Assembly: GCF_900113675.1 (NCBI RefSeq)
Contig: NZ_FOQE01000013.1
Location: 1 to 53,219, forward strand
Length of the DNA: 53,219 nt
Reading direction: 5' to 3'
Source of the DNA: Pisciglobus halotolerans
GTDB lineage: Bacteria; Bacillota; Bacilli; Lactobacillales; Carnobacteriaceae
Made by a program: the position numbers and the translations under genes. Below are positions 1-13,688 of the stretch, in pieces (position 1 is the stretch's first letter; each line of letters begins with the position of its first letter). The notes beneath the pieces were generated by a model, which did no database searches, had not been told where the DNA came from, and was given only the letters and a program-made list of their open reading frames with translations.

Positions 1-286
1 TAGTGCTCGTTCTCTATCGGGGTCGCTCCGCATCCTAGTAGTTGAGTTGCGAAAGCCAGAGTCTTTGCAAAAAAGATAAGTTGTTTTGATGCGCGCTTCG
101 CTGCTCTCTTCAACAACTTCCTGTTTTTGCTTTGACTCTTTCGGGCTTTCTCCACATCCTAGTTTTTTAGTTGAGCTACGAAAGGTAGAGTCTCGGGTAA
201 AATTCAAAAGTCGCTCGCATGTGCGGGATGCTCTGCGTCGCGCTTTTTCATTTTCCTGTCGTCTCTATCGACCTCGCTCCGCATCC
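1..286 (-). repeat. Composite hairpin repeat behind dgkB
   Basis: This stretch has no gene and consists of repeat modules shared with 19967-20095, 23862-24298 and 51770-52059. Positions 1-36 are the end of one module, 41-160 are a nested-hairpin module and 171-286 are a related module. On the minus strand each begins with a GGATGCGGAG-like motif. In the 41-160 module the outer arms (GAAAGCC/GGCTTTC, AGAGTC/GACTCT) and inner arms (AAGTTGTT/AACAACTT) pair into one long hairpin. The last module ends directly at the dgkB stop codon (287-289). Its function is unknown; termination or mRNA 3'-end protection are guesses. Confidence 0.75.
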
Positions 287-1297
287 TTACTTCGTGTCCT
301 CATCGGTGAGTTCGTCGATTTCTCTGATGAATTGTTCTTCGACGTCATCGACGTAAACATCTTTCGTGTCTACGGCATTCGGGATTTCTTCAACGTTGGC
401 AATCATTTCGATGTGCTGACGGAGGTTGGTAAATTCAACGGGTGCATCGCCGCCGTATTCGCCGTCTAGGTTGATCATCAATTTGCTGCCGTCTGCAGAA
501 CGCGCTAAGATTTTACTCGTCTTTTTATAAAGAATGTAGGGACTTTCGATATGTTTTCCGCCGCTTAGCATTAGTCGGATCAAATGCAAGATTTCGATCA
601 TATTGGCTGTTTTGATAATGATCAATGTAAATTTGCCGTCATCTAGCTTTGAATCAGGAACGATTTGCTCGAAACCGCCGACAGAATTGGTCAATGCAAC
701 GAAAAACATGGAAGCTTGTCCATCAAAAACGCCATCGTCATACTCAATGTGCATCGGGATTTCTTTAACACGCGGCAACATTTCAGCACCTTTTGCAAAA
801 TAAGCAAGATAGCCAAAGACAGACTTCAGTTGAGAAGGAACATCATACGTCAATTCAGTCAAATAGCCAGCTGCTCCGATATTGATAAAGTAAGTATCTT
901 GCTTTTTATTTTTAGCTCTTCCGATATCCATTAGAACAGTTTGTTTTTTTTCAATGATCTCAGCTGCAGCAACCAAGTCATTTCGTGGAATGTGCAGGGC
1001 TCTTGCATAGTCGTTCGTCGTCCCTGCTGGAATGATCGCCATTTTCGGTCTGCGTTCCAACCCTGCTATACCGTTCACTACTTCATTGATCGTTCCATCC
1101 CCTCCTGCTGCAACAATGAGGTCAAAACCAGCTTCAGCCGCTCTTTTGGCCTCATTTCGAGCAGAATTGGGTTCAGGAGTCGTTGCAAATGCACTGGTTT
1201 CGTAGCCTGCATTTTCATAGATCTGCAAAATATCTACTAGGTTCCTTCGCAGCAGTTCCTTGCCGGATGTAGGATTGTAAATGACTCTTGCCCGCAT
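287..1297 (-). CDS. dgkB: Diacylglycerol kinase DgkB
   Basis: 336 aa, the usual length for soluble DgkB. It phosphorylates diacylglycerol to phosphatidate at the membrane face, recycling the diacylglycerol released when LTA synthase strips glycerol-phosphate from phosphatidylglycerol. The N-terminal DAGK catalytic domain shows the nucleotide loop AAGGDGTINEVVNG (about residues 63-76) and the downstream IPAGTTNDYARAL motif. The C-terminal half has the family's beta-sandwich with the NLDGEYGGDAP segment. The start is supported by a purine-rich RBS (GGAAAGAAGGAAAA). It lies 89 nt behind gatB and is probably the last gene of gatCAB-dgkB. The last residues are acidic. An ltaS gene elsewhere in the window fits this role. 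Confidence 0.93.
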   Translation of the reverse strand: MRARVIYNPTSGKELLRRNLVDILQIYENAGYETSAFATTPEPNSARNEAKRAAEAGFDLIVAAGGDGTINEVVNGIAGLERRPKMAIIPAGTTNDYARALHIPRNDLVAAAEIIEKKQTVLMDIGRAKNKKQDTYFINIGAAGYLTELTYDVPSQLKSVFGYLAYFAKGAEMLPRVKEIPMHIEYDDGVFDGQASMFFVALTNSVGGFEQIVPDSKLDDGKFTLIIIKTANMIEILHLIRLMLSGGKHIESPYILYKKTSKILARSADGSKLMINLDGEYGGDAPVEFTNLRQHIEMIANVEEIPNAVDTKDVYVDDVEEQFIREIDELTDEDTK

Positions 1298-1386
1298 CTT
1301 TTTTCCTTCTTTCCTTCAAAAAAACTTTCGTCAAACATGGTCTCTTCTCGTTGTTTTTCAACTTTAGACCAAGTATTCAGCTTTGC

Positions 1387-2817
1387 CTATCTTTTTGAAA
1401 GTTCTTCTTTTAATAGTTTATTCACAACGCCTGGATTGGCTTGTCCTTTGGTGGCTTTCATAATTTGTCCGACTAAAAAGCCGATCGCACGGTCTTTTCC
1501 ATTCTTGAAGTCTTCGATCGATTGCGCATTGTTATCCAAGATATCATTGATGATCGGACTTAATTTAGCTGGATCACTCAATTGTACCCAGCCATTTTTT
1601 TCGACAACTTCTTTCGCATGGCCGCCTTTTGTGATCAATTCACGGAAGACTTTTTTCGCGATTTTTGAGCTGATCGTGCCGTCAGCGATCAAGTTGATCA
1701 TGTCTGCCAAGTTTTCAGGGGTTAATTGCGTTTCGTGCAGCTCTAATTTTTCGCTGTTCAAATACGCTGAAACTTCTCCCATTAACCAGTTAGAGGCTTG
1801 TTTAGCATCTGCTCCATTTGCCAATGTGCCTTCGAAGAAATCAGACATTTCTTTTGTTGCTGTCAAGACCATTGCATCATAGTCTGGCAATCCAAGTTCG
1901 CTGATATAACGTAAGCGGCGTTCTTTTGGCATTTCTGGAATCGATGTTTTAACACGTTCGATCCACTCGTCTTCAATGTAAAAGTTTGGTAAATCAGGTT
2001 CTGGGAAATAGCGATAATCACTAGACCCTTCTTTGACACGCATCAAGATCGTTTCTCCGGTCGTTTCGTCATAACGACGAGTTTCCTGTTGGATCACACC
2101 GCCTGATAGCAAGACTTTTTCTTGGCGTACTTCTTCAAAAGCCAACCCTTTGCGTACATAGTTGAATGAGTTCAAGTTTTTCAGTTCTGTTTTTGTTCCA
2201 AAAGCTTCCTGACCGCGTGGACGAATAGAAATATTCGCATCGCATCTCATGGATCCTTCTTCCATTTTAACATCACTCACACCCGTGTATTGAATGATTT
2301 GTTTCAAAGCTTCTAAGTAAGCATAAGCTTCTTCAGGTGAACGCATATCTGCTTCGGAAACGATCTCGATCAAAGGTGTTCCTTGACGGTTCAAGTCGAC
2401 ATAGGAATAACCATCGACGCCGTGCGTATTCTTGCCCGCATCTTCTTCCAAATGGACCCGTTCGATGCCAATTTTTTTCTTTTTGCCCTCTACTTCGATC
2501 TCGATCCAGCCATCATGTCCCAGCGGTTTGTCCAACTGTGAAATTTGGTAAGCTTTTGGATTATCTGGATAGAAATAGTTTTTACGGTCAAATTTAGTAG
2601 ATTGTGTGATCTCACAGTTCAATGCAAGTGCTGCCCGCATGCCATAATCAACAGCACCTTTATTGACAACAGGTAAAACACCTGGGTATCCCCAGTCGAT
2701 CACGTTTGTATTTGTATTCGGTTCTGCACCAAAATGAGCTGGAGATGGTGAGAACATTTTTGAGTCGGTTTTTAATTCTACGTGGACTTCAAGCCCAATC
2801 ACTGTTTCAAAATTCAT
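1387..2817 (-). CDS. gatB: Asp/Glu-tRNA amidotransferase subunit B
   Basis: 476 aa, typical GatB length. It is the tRNA-binding and kinase subunit of the heterotrimeric GatCAB amidotransferase, which converts misacylated Glu-tRNA(Gln) and/or Asp-tRNA(Asn) to the amide form. The N-terminal signature [14 protein letters not shown] is present, as are the [15 protein letters not shown] and [14 protein letters not shown] motifs of the cradle domain. The C-terminal helical/YqeY-like tail ends in [16 protein letters not shown]. The start has a strong RBS (TAGGAGGAGATCG). The gene follows gatA after 14 nt and is translationally linked to it. Confidence 0.97.
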   Translation of the reverse strand: MNFETVIGLEVHVELKTDSKMFSPSPAHFGAEPNTNTNVIDWGYPGVLPVVNKGAVDYGMRAALALNCEITQSTKFDRKNYFYPDNPKAYQISQLDKPLGHDGWIEIEVEGKKKKIGIERVHLEEDAGKNTHGVDGYSYVDLNRQGTPLIEIVSEADMRSPEEAYAYLEALKQIIQYTGVSDVKMEEGSMRCDANISIRPRGQEAFGTKTELKNLNSFNYVRKGLAFEEVRQEKVLLSGGVIQQETRRYDETTGETILMRVKEGSSDYRYFPEPDLPNFYIEDEWIERVKTSIPEMPKERRLRYISELGLPDYDAMVLTATKEMSDFFEGTLANGADAKQASNWLMGEVSAYLNSEKLELHETQLTPENLADMINLIADGTISSKIAKKVFRELITKGGHAKEVVEKNGWVQLSDPAKLSPIINDILDNNAQSIEDFKNGKDRAIGFLVGQIMKATKGQANPGVVNKLLKEELSKR

Positions 2818-2831
2818 TCTACGATCTCCTC

Positions 2832-4283
2832 CTATAAGTTTGGTCTTTCTTTATGAAAATCTGTTGCTTGTTCAAATGCATAGGCTGCACGATAGATGGT
2901 TTGTTCATCGAAATGTTTACCAATCAGTTGCAGACCGACCGGCATTCCTTCTGAAAAGCCGCATGGAATGGAAATAGCTGGGACACCAGCCAAATTGACC
3001 GGCACCGTCAAAATATCTGCTAAATACATCGCTACTGGATCTTTTACTTTTCCACCGATATCAAAAGCTGTAGTTGTCGCAGTTGGTCCCAAGATCAAGT
3101 CATAAGAATCAAATACTTTTTCAAAGTCTTGGCGAATCAATGTCCGAACTTTTGCAGCTTTTTTAAAGTGTGCATCATAATAACCAGAACTCAAGGAGAA
3201 CGTACCCAACATGATTCGGCGTTTCACTTCATCGCCAAATCCTTCTGAACGTGTTTTGATGTATAGTTCGTCTAGAGATTCTGCACCTTCTGCCCGATAG
3301 CCATAACGAATGCCGTCGAAGCGTTGCAAATTAGAAGAAGCCTCTGAAGAAGCGATAATATAGTAAGCTGCAATCCCATATTGTGAATGCGGCAAGCTGA
3401 CTTCTTCAACAATTGCGCCTAATGAACGGTAAGTTTCTACAGCTTTTAAGACAGCTTCTTTGACACCTGGCTGCAGGCCTTCACTCATATACTCTTTTGG
3501 CACACCGATTTTCATGCCTTTTACGCCTTTTTCGATACCTGCTGTAAAATCAGGTACTTCTTGTTGGGCAGACATGGAATCAGCTGGATCGGCGCCACTG
3601 ATGGCATTCAAAACAAGCGCATTGTCTTTGACTGTGCGAGAGAAAGGTCCGATTTGGTCTAAACTTGAACCAAAAGCAATCAAACCGAAACGGGAAACAC
3701 GTCCGTATGTTGGCTTCATCCCTACGATTCCGTTAAAGGCAGCAGGTTGGCGAATCGAGCCGCCTGTATCTGTTCCTAATGCCACAGGAACTTGTCCGGA
3801 AGCAACAGCAGCAGCTGAACCGCCAGATGAACCGCCCGGCACTTTTTCTAAATTCCATGGATTGCGCGTTAATTTGAAGTAAGATGTTTCAGTACTTCCG
3901 CCCATTGCAAATTCATCCATGTTTAATTTACCGACTGAAATCATGCCGGCTTCTTTGATTTTTTTCGATACTGTTGCGTCATAAATCGGAACAAAGTCTT
4001 CCAAAATACGACTAGCAGCTGTTGTCAATGTGCCTTCTGTGATAATGTTGTCTTTGATCCCGATCGGTAAACCAGATAGCAAGTCATCAGGGTCGATTCC
4101 TGCTTCATCCATTTCACGGGCTTTCAGCAAAGCTTCTTCTTCTGTTATCGTGATGAATGCACCGATTTTGTCTTCTGTTTCAGAGATTCGTGCAAAAACA
4201 GCCGTCATGATTTCTTCTGCTGTTGTTTCCTTATTGACTAACATCGTGTGCAGTTCTTCTAATGTATGTTCCAATAAACTCAT
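2832..4283 (-). CDS. gatA: Asp/Glu-tRNA amidotransferase subunit A
   Basis: 483 aa amidase-signature protein, the glutaminase subunit of GatCAB. It releases ammonia from glutamine and channels it to GatB. The Ser-cisSer-Lys catalytic set is visible: Lys in LPIGIKDNI (about residue 78) and the two serines in [15 protein letters not shown], followed by [16 protein letters not shown]. The start ATG lies one base past the gatC stop, with an RBS (GGGGAGGG) inside the end of gatC, so translation is coupled. Confidence 0.97.
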   Translation of the reverse strand: MSLLEHTLEELHTMLVNKETTAEEIMTAVFARISETEDKIGAFITITEEEALLKAREMDEAGIDPDDLLSGLPIGIKDNIITEGTLTTAASRILEDFVPIYDATVSKKIKEAGMISVGKLNMDEFAMGGSTETSYFKLTRNPWNLEKVPGGSSGGSAAAVASGQVPVALGTDTGGSIRQPAAFNGIVGMKPTYGRVSRFGLIAFGSSLDQIGPFSRTVKDNALVLNAISGADPADSMSAQQEVPDFTAGIEKGVKGMKIGVPKEYMSEGLQPGVKEAVLKAVETYRSLGAIVEEVSLPHSQYGIAAYYIIASSEASSNLQRFDGIRYGYRAEGAESLDELYIKTRSEGFGDEVKRRIMLGTFSLSSGYYDAHFKKAAKVRTLIRQDFEKVFDSYDLILGPTATTTAFDIGGKVKDPVAMYLADILTVPVNLAGVPAISIPCGFSEGMPVGLQLIGKHFDEQTIYRAAYAFEQATDFHKERPNL

Positions 4284-4284
4284 G

Positions 4285-4596
4285 TTATGCGTCGCCCTCC
4301 CCGTTATCGATAATGGCTGGTACTCGGATCAAGCCATCTTTGCTTTCTTTCACATTTTCGAACAATGCCTCGCGATCTGTTCCTGGAACAGCTTTGTCTT
4401 CGCGCATGACGTTTTCAATAAACGCACCATGATACATTTCCGGTACATCTTTTGTGTCTAAGGTATCTAATTGTTCGACCATATCAATGATATTATCCAT
4501 TTGGACGGTAAATTTTTTAATTTCATCATCTGAAATTTCTAGTTTAGCTAGTTTTGCGACATGTCTAATGTCTTGTTCATTCACATTTACTGTCAT
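4285..4596 (-). CDS. gatC: Asp/Glu-tRNA amidotransferase subunit C
   Basis: 103 aa from the ATG at 4596, which I prefer over an in-frame GTG five codons upstream (4611). The ATG is preceded by AAAGTGAG, while the GTG has no clear RBS. GatC is the small belt subunit that wraps GatA and GatB and stabilises the complex. The N-terminal [16 protein letters not shown] segment and the middle [19 protein letters not shown] stretch are typical. It is first in the gatCAB operon. An extended -10 (TGGTAAAAT on the minus strand, 4644-4651) upstream is a possible but weak promoter. Confidence 0.93.
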   Translation of the reverse strand: MTVNVNEQDIRHVAKLAKLEISDDEIKKFTVQMDNIIDMVEQLDTLDTKDVPEMYHGAFIENVMREDKAVPGTDREALFENVKESKDGLIRVPAIIDNGEGDA

Positions 4597-4611
4597 GTAT
4601 GTTTCACTCAC

Positions 4612-5046
4612 TTTCTACGTGTTCAAATCAAAACTTCTTTCCCATTTTACCACAAAGTAGCAGTCAGCTCTATGTCAATTCTACGATGCTCCAAAATAAA
4701 ACTTCGTAAGAGCCATCTTGATGTGCCTCTTTATGGACCTGTTCAAACAAATCGATGCTTGCAAGGTGTTGTGATCTCCTGCTTGCTGCAGATTAGATCA
4801 AATATCTACTGACACTTTTGGTTCTTCATCTTTTAACATTGATAAAGAAATGTGTTTCTAACCGGTTTAACATTTAACAGAAATGATTTTTTACTTAACA
4901 CTACACCGAGCACACGTTAGAAAGCAGTCTTCTCTTTCTAGGTGGATGAGTTTTTGATCTGTATGGAAATATTATTTATGATGTAAGCTGCTTTCAATGG
5001 ATGTTATTTCTTTTTAAAATTTTTTTATTCAAAGACTGCAATGAGT
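4612..5046. other. Gene-free stretch between gatC and the 52-bp array
   Basis: I see no credible reading frame on either strand. The part nearest gatC probably holds its promoter. The rest is AT-rich sequence without recognisable repeats, running into the tandem array at 5047. Confidence 0.5.
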
Positions 5047-5440
5047 TTGAGTTGGTCAATAAGAAGCGTTATTGACAAACTCGATGGGCGCAACTAGCTT
5101 GAGTTAGTTAATAAATGACGTTAATGACAAACTCGAATGCCACAACTAGTTTGAGTTGGTCAATAAGAGGCGTTAATGACATACTCGAATGCTACAACTC
5201 GTTTGAGTTGGTCAATAAATGACGTTAATGACAAACTCAAAAGCTGCAACTAGTTTGAGTTGGTCAATAAGAGGCGTTAATGACATACTCGAATGCCACA
5301 ACTCGTTTGAGTTGGTCAATAAATGACGTTAATGACAAACTCAAGAGCTGCAACTAGTTTGAGTTGGTCAATAAGAGGCGTTAATGACATACTCGAATGC
5401 CACAACTCGTTTGAGTTGGTCAATAAGAGGCGCATTCGAA
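5047..5440 (+). repeat. 52-bp tandem hairpin array, copy 1 (8 units)
   Basis: Units start at 5047, 5099, 5151, 5203, 5255, 5307, 5359 and 5411, spaced exactly 52 bp, each opening with TTGAGTTGGTCAATAA or a close variant. The last unit is cut short after about 22 bp. Each unit contains an inverted repeat (GAGTTGGTCAATAA against TTAATGACAAACTC) around a 6-nt centre. From unit 3 on, two sequence types alternate (AAGAGGCG and AAATGACG centres), giving a 104-bp higher-order period. Units 5 and 7 are identical. The same unit occurs in opposite orientation at 23495-23755. There is no variable spacer, so it is not CRISPR. Confidence 0.9.
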
Positions 5441-5593
5441 ACCAGTTCGAATGGCTGCGCAAATCGAGTACTTCACCGAATTAGAGATTGTAAATGGGAG
5501 AGATTGGTATACACTTGTCAGTGCTAAAGTTTAATGATCAAAATGCTCTTTATGCAAAGGGACTGAAAAAGAGGAAATTATTGCATAATCTAT

Positions 5594-5747
5594 TATTCAG
5601 TAGGCATTACTGATTATCGTTAAATGTTGTAAAACCGCACTTTTCCAGTTTTATGCAGAAAAGAAAAAATGATGTCCTTTTCCGATCAACATTGGAAAAG
5701 GACATCATTTTTTGGTCTCATTTAAGTTTTTAATGAATGCCTACTGA
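5594..5747. repeat. 13-bp inverted repeat flanking the camS terminator
   Basis: TTCAGTAGGCATT at about 5594-5606 is repeated inverted as AATGCCTACTGAA at 5735-5747, enclosing the perfect terminator hairpin. A related imperfect direct repeat (ATTGCATAATCTATTATT near 5582, ATTGCATGTTCTATTATT near 5800) lies outside it. It could be a decayed small mobile element or a duplication. I see no target duplication or gene. Confidence 0.5.
5664..5713. terminator. Bidirectional intrinsic terminator behind camS
   Basis: A perfect 20-bp stem (AAAAAATGATGTCCTTTTCC and its complement at 5694-5713) with a 10-nt loop. A/T runs at the stem base can serve as T-tracts in both directions. It lies about 170 nt beyond the camS stop and probably ends the pcrA-ligA-camS transcript. 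Confidence 0.85.
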
Positions 5748-5886
5748 ACAAAGGAAGAATGTACTGCTGACAAATGTTTCGACATGCTTTTTTCAAATAA
5801 TTGCATGTTCTATTATTAAGCAGCCATTAAACATCTTTGAATTGGTTCCATCGGGTTCATCTTTGCTTAAAGCGCATGATGATCCT

Positions 5887-11307
<5,421 letters not shown>

Positions 11308-11376
11308 TTATTTAACATCCTCTCGTTTCATTCCTTGTCTCTTATCAAATCCGGCAAAAGAGACTTACATTTTTCC

Positions 11377-11405
11377 ATTTTACCAATTAATCGATAGTTT
11401 GTTAA
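11377..11405 (-). promoter_or_regulatory. Promoter of pcrA-ligA-camS
   Basis: On the minus strand: -35 TTAACA (11400-11405), a 17-bp spacer, and an extended -10 TGGTAAAAT with TAAAAT at 11377-11382. The predicted leader is about 60 nt. Confidence 0.6.
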
Positions 11406-11776
11406 CTCTTTTCCGAACACATTTTCTCACTTATTTTATCATAGATCGATCGACTGCCGGCAGACTTAACCAAACTTTAACGAAACCAGCTAGAGAAAAA
11501 TGTTGGCTTGGTGTTTACTGGTCTCATTTCTCACATCAGTCCAGTAGCTTCAGGTTGGGCAGCTGACATCCGAAAAGTATTCCAGCTATTTTTCTGTCGA
11601 CTTTCAATTGGCTTTTAAGCAAAAAAAGACCTCCAAAAGTCAGATTTGGTTCTAACTTTTGGAGGTCAGTCAACGAACAAGTCTTTTTCTGCTTCTTTGT
11701 TCATCATTTTTCTAGATAGCTAACAGGATAGTGATTTGCTTTTGAATCAGCAAGAAAAATGTTAAAAAAATAAGGA
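11406..11776. other. Gene-free stretch between pcrA and the GntR gene
   Basis: Apart from the terminator at 11628-11667 I see no gene, repeat or clear regulatory site. Open frames here are extensions of shadows from pcrA. Confidence 0.5.
11628..11667 (-). terminator. Terminator of the GntR gene
   Basis: 13-bp perfect stem (GACCTCCAAAAGT and its complement at 11655-11667). The A-run just left of it (11621-11627) becomes a T-tract on the minus strand, so it ends the transcript from the right. Confidence 0.85.
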
Positions 11777-12427
11777 CTAAAAACCTTGAATGGCAGCCAA
11801 GCTCAACTGATTGATCAAAATACGAACTTCTTTACGTGCTAGAGCGTATTCTTGGTTGGTCACATAGTGTGTTAAGTTCTTCATATGCTTGAGCTTCAAG
11901 GGGCTCGCCTGTTCAATGATCTCATTGATTTCCTTACCGTTTTGATGATTCATCGAGCGAAATGTGTCCAGCAAAATCGATACACTATAGCTGTTTTTAG
12001 AGTATTTCATTAATTCGCTCCAATAAAGGATCTCAATCTCAAAAAATCTTTCCTTTTTGCCTTTTTGCGTAAACTGTTCCAACTCTTCTTGCAGCTCGAT
12101 CAGTTTAGCCGTGTCAAAATGAAGTTCTTTGACCTGCAGTTGATGTAAATATTGGATCAAAATCAGCTCTGCAAACTCTGCTCTTTCTTGGTAGCCATCA
12201 CTATCAATACCGGGCTCTTGGATGCGAGCACCTTTATATGGCTCTATCGTGATATAACCTTCTTTTTGCAAACGCACAAAAGCTTGACGAATCGGAGTTC
12301 GACTCATTTTTAAAGTTTGGGAAAGTTTTTGTTCTGTGATGTGCGTTTGAGGAAGCCATTGTCTTGATTGAATATGCTGAACGATATACTGATAGGCAAT
12401 GCCTTCCAAGTTCCTTGGTTTTGGCAT
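11777..12427 (-). CDS. GntR/FadR-type transcriptional regulator
   Basis: 216 aa from the ATG at 12427; the ATG at 12433 sits only 3 nt behind the AGGTGA RBS, so the inner start is better. The N-terminal winged helix (residues about 8-75) has the GntR recognition pattern TEQKLSQTLKMSRTPIRQAF and wing KGARIQ. The C-terminal all-helical part resembles the FadR/FCD effector domain but is weakly conserved, so the ligand is unknown. It is transcribed divergently from the class IV aminotransferase, which it may control (inference). Confidence 0.85.
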   Translation of the reverse strand: MPKPRNLEGIAYQYIVQHIQSRQWLPQTHITEQKLSQTLKMSRTPIRQAFVRLQKEGYITIEPYKGARIQEPGIDSDGYQERAEFAELILIQYLHQLQVKELHFDTAKLIELQEELEQFTQKGKKERFFEIEILYWSELMKYSKNSYSVSILLDTFRSMNHQNGKEINEIIEQASPLKLKHMKNLTHYVTNQEYALARKEVRILINQLSLAAIQGF

Positions 12428-12515
12428 GGTCATCTTTCACCTACTTCATTTTTCTTATTCTTTTAGTTTCAGCTTTTGAGGGTATGCATCTCCATACTAT
12501 ACAAATTACTAGATG

Positions 12516-12544
12516 ATTATATAGGCTTTGTTCTCTTTCTTCAA
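12516..12544 (-). promoter_or_regulatory. Promoter of the GntR gene
   Basis: Minus strand: -35 TTGAAG (12539-12544), 17-bp spacer, consensus -10 TATAAT (12516-12521). Confidence 0.65.
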
Positions 12545-12645
12545 GGGCTTTTCGCTTTCTTTTCATGCCCTTTTCATTTTGCTTGCGATTTTTTCACAAA
12601 TTTTCTATCTTCCTCTCACTTTCCATCGTCCTTTATTTTTTCTTT

Positions 12646-12674
12646 TTGCTAATTTCAAAGGTTCGCTATAAAAT
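12646..12674 (+). promoter_or_regulatory. Promoter of the class IV aminotransferase gene
   Basis: -35 TTGCTA (12646-12651), 17-bp spacer, -10 TAAAAT (12669-12674). The AT-rich near-palindrome TATAAAATATA overlaps the -10 and could be an operator for the divergent GntR protein; that is a guess. The predicted leader is about 95 nt. Confidence 0.5.
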
Positions 12675-12778
12675 ATAGAAAGTAGGTTCTATTATTTATT
12701 TAATGTTATTTATGAGGATCATGATGTCCAATTGTCCAAGCAATAATGATCAAGAATAACAAACAAGGAGTATACAAA

Positions 12779-13600
12779 ATGGAAAAAATGGCACTCAATA
12801 CGTATTTATTAAACGAAGAAGAAAAAGCAACTACAGATGGATCAACGTTTAAACCCATCAGTCCTAAAAATGTCTATGAAGTAATTCGGATCCAAGAAGG
12901 TATCCCTCTCTTTTTAAAAGATCACTTAGAACGTTTCCGCAAGTCAGCTGAGATGCTGCACATTTCTTTATCTTTATCTGATTCAGAAATCAAACACCGC
13001 ATCCTATTTTTGATTCAGCAAAACAAAGCTGAATTTATCAATCTAAAATTAATTTGGGATGATCAGCAAAATCTGCTCATCTTCTTCCAAAACACAGTTT
13101 ATCCGCCACAACGTTACTATCAAACTGGTATGCATACGACTTTGCTCAAACTGGAACGCGAAGATCCGAATATCAAAGTCCAACGTGCTGCTTACCAAGA
13201 ACGCGTGCTAGCTGAAAGAGAAAAGCAGCAAGCTTATGAGGTATTACTGGTCGATCAACATGACTTTATTACAGAAGGCAGTCGTTCTAATTTATTTATT
13301 GTAAAAAATCAGGAGCTGTATACTTCCCCTTCTGCAAATGTTTTACTCGGCATCGTTCGTAAAAAAGTATTTGCTATCTGCCAAGAAGAAGGCATCGTGA
13401 TCCATGAGCAAAACATTCCAGTTGCTGATATTGCAACGATTGAAGCGGCTTTTATTACCGGTACCGGCAATAACGTACTACCGATCCGTACAATCAACGA
13501 TCAGCTGCTAAATTCGGCTGAAAATCCATTGGTCAAACGTATCATGGAAAAATTTAACGCCTGTATCCAAGAAGACATTCGTCAATTCAAAACAGCATAA
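12779..13600 (+). CDS. Class IV (PLP) aminotransferase
   Basis: 273 aa from the ATG at 12779, which has the RBS AAGGAG 9 nt upstream; an in-frame ATG at 12746 lacks one. Fold-type IV PLP enzymes include branched-chain and D-amino-acid aminotransferases and aminodeoxychorismate lyase. Seen here: VYEVIRIQEGIPLFLKDHLERF near the N-terminus, a PLP-Lys candidate in VQRAAYQERV (family position though not a clean KxxNY), TEGSRSNLFIVKNQELYTSP, and TGTGNNVLPIRTI near the end. The substrate cannot be told from sequence. The divergent GntR gene suggests regulation by a metabolite. A terminator follows directly. Confidence 0.82.
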   Translation: MEKMALNTYLLNEEEKATTDGSTFKPISPKNVYEVIRIQEGIPLFLKDHLERFRKSAEMLHISLSLSDSEIKHRILFLIQQNKAEFINLKLIWDDQQNLLIFFQNTVYPPQRYYQTGMHTTLLKLEREDPNIKVQRAAYQERVLAEREKQQAYEVLLVDQHDFITEGSRSNLFIVKNQELYTSPSANVLLGIVRKKVFAICQEEGIVIHEQNIPVADIATIEAAFITGTGNNVLPIRTINDQLLNSAENPLVKRIMEKFNACIQEDIRQFKTA

Positions 13601-13603
13601 ACA

Positions 13604-13631
13604 AAAAAAGCTGAATTTTTTCAGCTTTTTT
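13604..13631. terminator. Bidirectional terminator between the aminotransferase gene and purK
   Basis: 12-bp stem AAAAAAGCTGAA with its complement at 13620-13631 and a 4-nt loop, followed by further T-runs. It lies between two convergent genes and can serve both. Confidence 0.85.
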
Positions 13632-13688
13632 TGTTTTTTTCTGCATGATTTTTAATGTTCATCTTGTTCAGTCAGGATAGTCACTTCT

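Noticed and set aside
86-469. 127-codon plus-strand frame
   Set aside because: It runs through the composite repeat and antisense to dgkB; no RBS or family resemblance.
1337-1882. 181-codon plus-strand frame
   Set aside because: Exact antisense shadow of gatB.
3460-3882. 140-codon plus-strand frame
   Set aside because: Antisense shadow of gatA, low-complexity Pro/Ala composition from its codons.
5047-5440. CRISPR array
   Set aside because: Whole 52-bp units repeat without variable spacers, and no cas genes are near.
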